Shown piece by piece: positions 39,698-40,341 of a stretch of DNA of 40,341 nt. Below the pieces are notes generated by a model that saw nothing but the letters and a program-made list of their open reading frames with translations, was not told the origin of the DNA and did not search any database. Every line of letters starts with the position of its first letter. Position 1 is the first letter of the stretch. Where the stretch lies: positions 1-40,341 of the forward strand of contig CAYPXJ010000010.1 in NCBI GenBank assembly GCA_964414595.1, written 5' to 3'. Both the position numbers and the translations under genes were made by a program. The DNA is from CAYPXJ01 sp964414595 (GTDB lineage: Bacteria > Pseudomonadota > Alphaproteobacteria > Rickettsiales > CAIJLX01).

Positions 39698-40341
39698 TTA
39701 ATCAACGCCTTTGCTGGTGAATGCGCCGAATGCTTTTTCAAACATCGGAATTGCTTCATCAACATGCGATTTTTGTAAGATAAGCGGTGGTAAAATGCGC
39801 ACCACGTTATCGCCTGCCGGTGCGGTTAAAACACGATGCTCGCGTAGCGCTGCAATAATATCTGCAACCGGTGGTGATACCTTTATTCCCAACATCAGAC
39901 CTACACCTCGTACCTCTTCAATCAGTTCAGGGTAGCGCTGTTGTAAAGCTTTTAGATATTCCTTTAGGTAATTGCCTGTTTGCACAACATTTTCAAGAAA
40001 TGCGGGTTTAACGATTTCGCTTACAACTGCGTGGCCAACCGCCATCGCTAGAGGGTTGCTGCCATAGGTGGAGCCGTGAGAGCCAGGCTTCATTCCTTGT
40101 GCGGCTTTGTCATTTGCGAGACACGCGCCGAGCGGGAAGCCATTTCCAATGCCTTTGGCGGAAGAAATGATATCGGGTGTAACGCCTGCCCATTCATGCG
40201 AAAAGAATTTGCCGGTACGGCCCATGCCGCACTGCACGCCGTCGAACATTAGTAACAAGCCATGCTGATCGCATAATTTGCGCAGGCCTTGCAAGAAATC
40301 GGGTGAAGCGGGACGGATGCCGCTTTCGCCCTGTATTACCT
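39698..40341 (-). CDS. argD: Acetylornithine aminotransferase, 5' part missing
   Basis: ArgD is a class III PLP aminotransferase that makes N-acetylornithine (and may act on succinyldiaminopimelate). The gene runs off the right edge, so about half of its ~390-400 residues are seen (213 codons plus two bases). Visible motifs are VIQGESGIRPAS, FDGVQCGMGRTG (PLP-ring Asp), SAKGIGNGFPLGA with the Schiff-base Lys, and GSHGSTYGSNPLAMAVG. The usual DEVQ reads DGVQ here, a Glu-to-Gly change. It lies 17 bp upstream of argF. Confidence 0.95.
   Translation of the reverse strand, partial: VIQGESGIRPASPDFLQGLRKLCDQHGLLLMFDGVQCGMGRTGKFFSHEWAGVTPDIISSAKGIGNGFPLGACLANDKAAQGMKPGSHGSTYGSNPLAMAVGHAVVSEIVKPAFLENVVQTGNYLKEYLKALQQRYPELIEEVRGVGLMLGIKVSPPVADIIAALREHRVLTAPAGDNVVRILPPLILQKSHVDEAIPMFEKAFGAFTSKGVD

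Noticed and set aside
1..40341. CRISPR arrays, tRNA or rRNA genes, insertion sequences, prophage or defence genes
   Set aside because: Reading both strands I found no spaced direct repeats, no tRNA-like cloverleaf with anticodon arm, no transposase or integrase, and no toxin-antitoxin or restriction genes.

Overview
This window looks like a chromosomal core region of an alphaproteobacterium of moderate GC (near half by eye). The evidence is a full 14-subunit complex I operon with separate nuoC and nuoD, a NuoA whose middle resembles the rickettsial form, a COQ9-family protein next to rpsU, an RpoH with a canonical RpoH box, an LdtR-like MarR regulator, an IalB-family periplasmic protein, a glycine-zipper surface lipoprotein, and the nuoN-birA-coaX-rnj order. 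Genes for arginine, methionine, aromatic, purine, riboflavin, isoprenoid and fatty-acid synthesis, plus motA/motB, suggest a motile, biosynthetically capable cell rather than a reduced obligate endosymbiont. I cannot name a genus. Two 10-N runs (11736-11745 and 14608-14617) show that this is a scaffolded draft assembly.

Layout. 1-1744 (minus): a partial unknown gene, then rimI, tsaB and an ialB-like gene. 1823-4734 (plus): ribA, a DUF465 small protein, purE and purK. 4731-5369 (minus): coq9. 5464-8612 (plus): rpsU, an unknown secreted coiled-coil protein, motA, motB and an ldtR-like regulator. 8735-10642 (plus): an orphan TAXI binding protein and ispA. 10656-14331 (minus): aroC, fabI, a 17-kDa-antigen-like lipoprotein and metZ. 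14468-28678 (plus): nuoABCDEFGHIJKLMN, with an unannotated 23-codon membrane micro-ORF exactly between nuoF and nuoG. 28682-31828: birA, coaX and rnj, continuing the operon. 31892-34210 (plus): yajC, secD and a Mth938/NDUFAF3-like gene, with no secF. 34207-36143 (minus): rpoH and an rluD-like gene. 36195-38760 (plus): rplM, rpsI, argC and a gamma-carbonic anhydrase-like gene. 38757-40341 (minus): argF and a partial argD.

How it fits together. The nuo operon encodes the proton-pumping NADH:quinone oxidoreductase, and coq9 (ubiquinone synthesis) and the Mth938/NDUFAF3-like protein are plausibly linked to it. The minus-strand cluster at 10656-13059 combines outer-envelope and anabolic genes behind a recognisable promoter. 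argC, argF and argD supply arginine synthesis. Gene packing is very tight: no gene-free stretch exceeds about 140 bp, and three convergent gene pairs share overlapping stop codons.

I found no CRISPR array, tRNA, rRNA, insertion sequence, prophage or defence system, and no clear previously undescribed multi-gene system. The observations most worth a second look are the nuoF-nuoG micro-ORF, the structured leader in front of metZ, the heat-shock-like promoter of rpoH, the interlocked convergent stops, the missing secF and the orphan TAXI protein beside an LdtR-like regulator.
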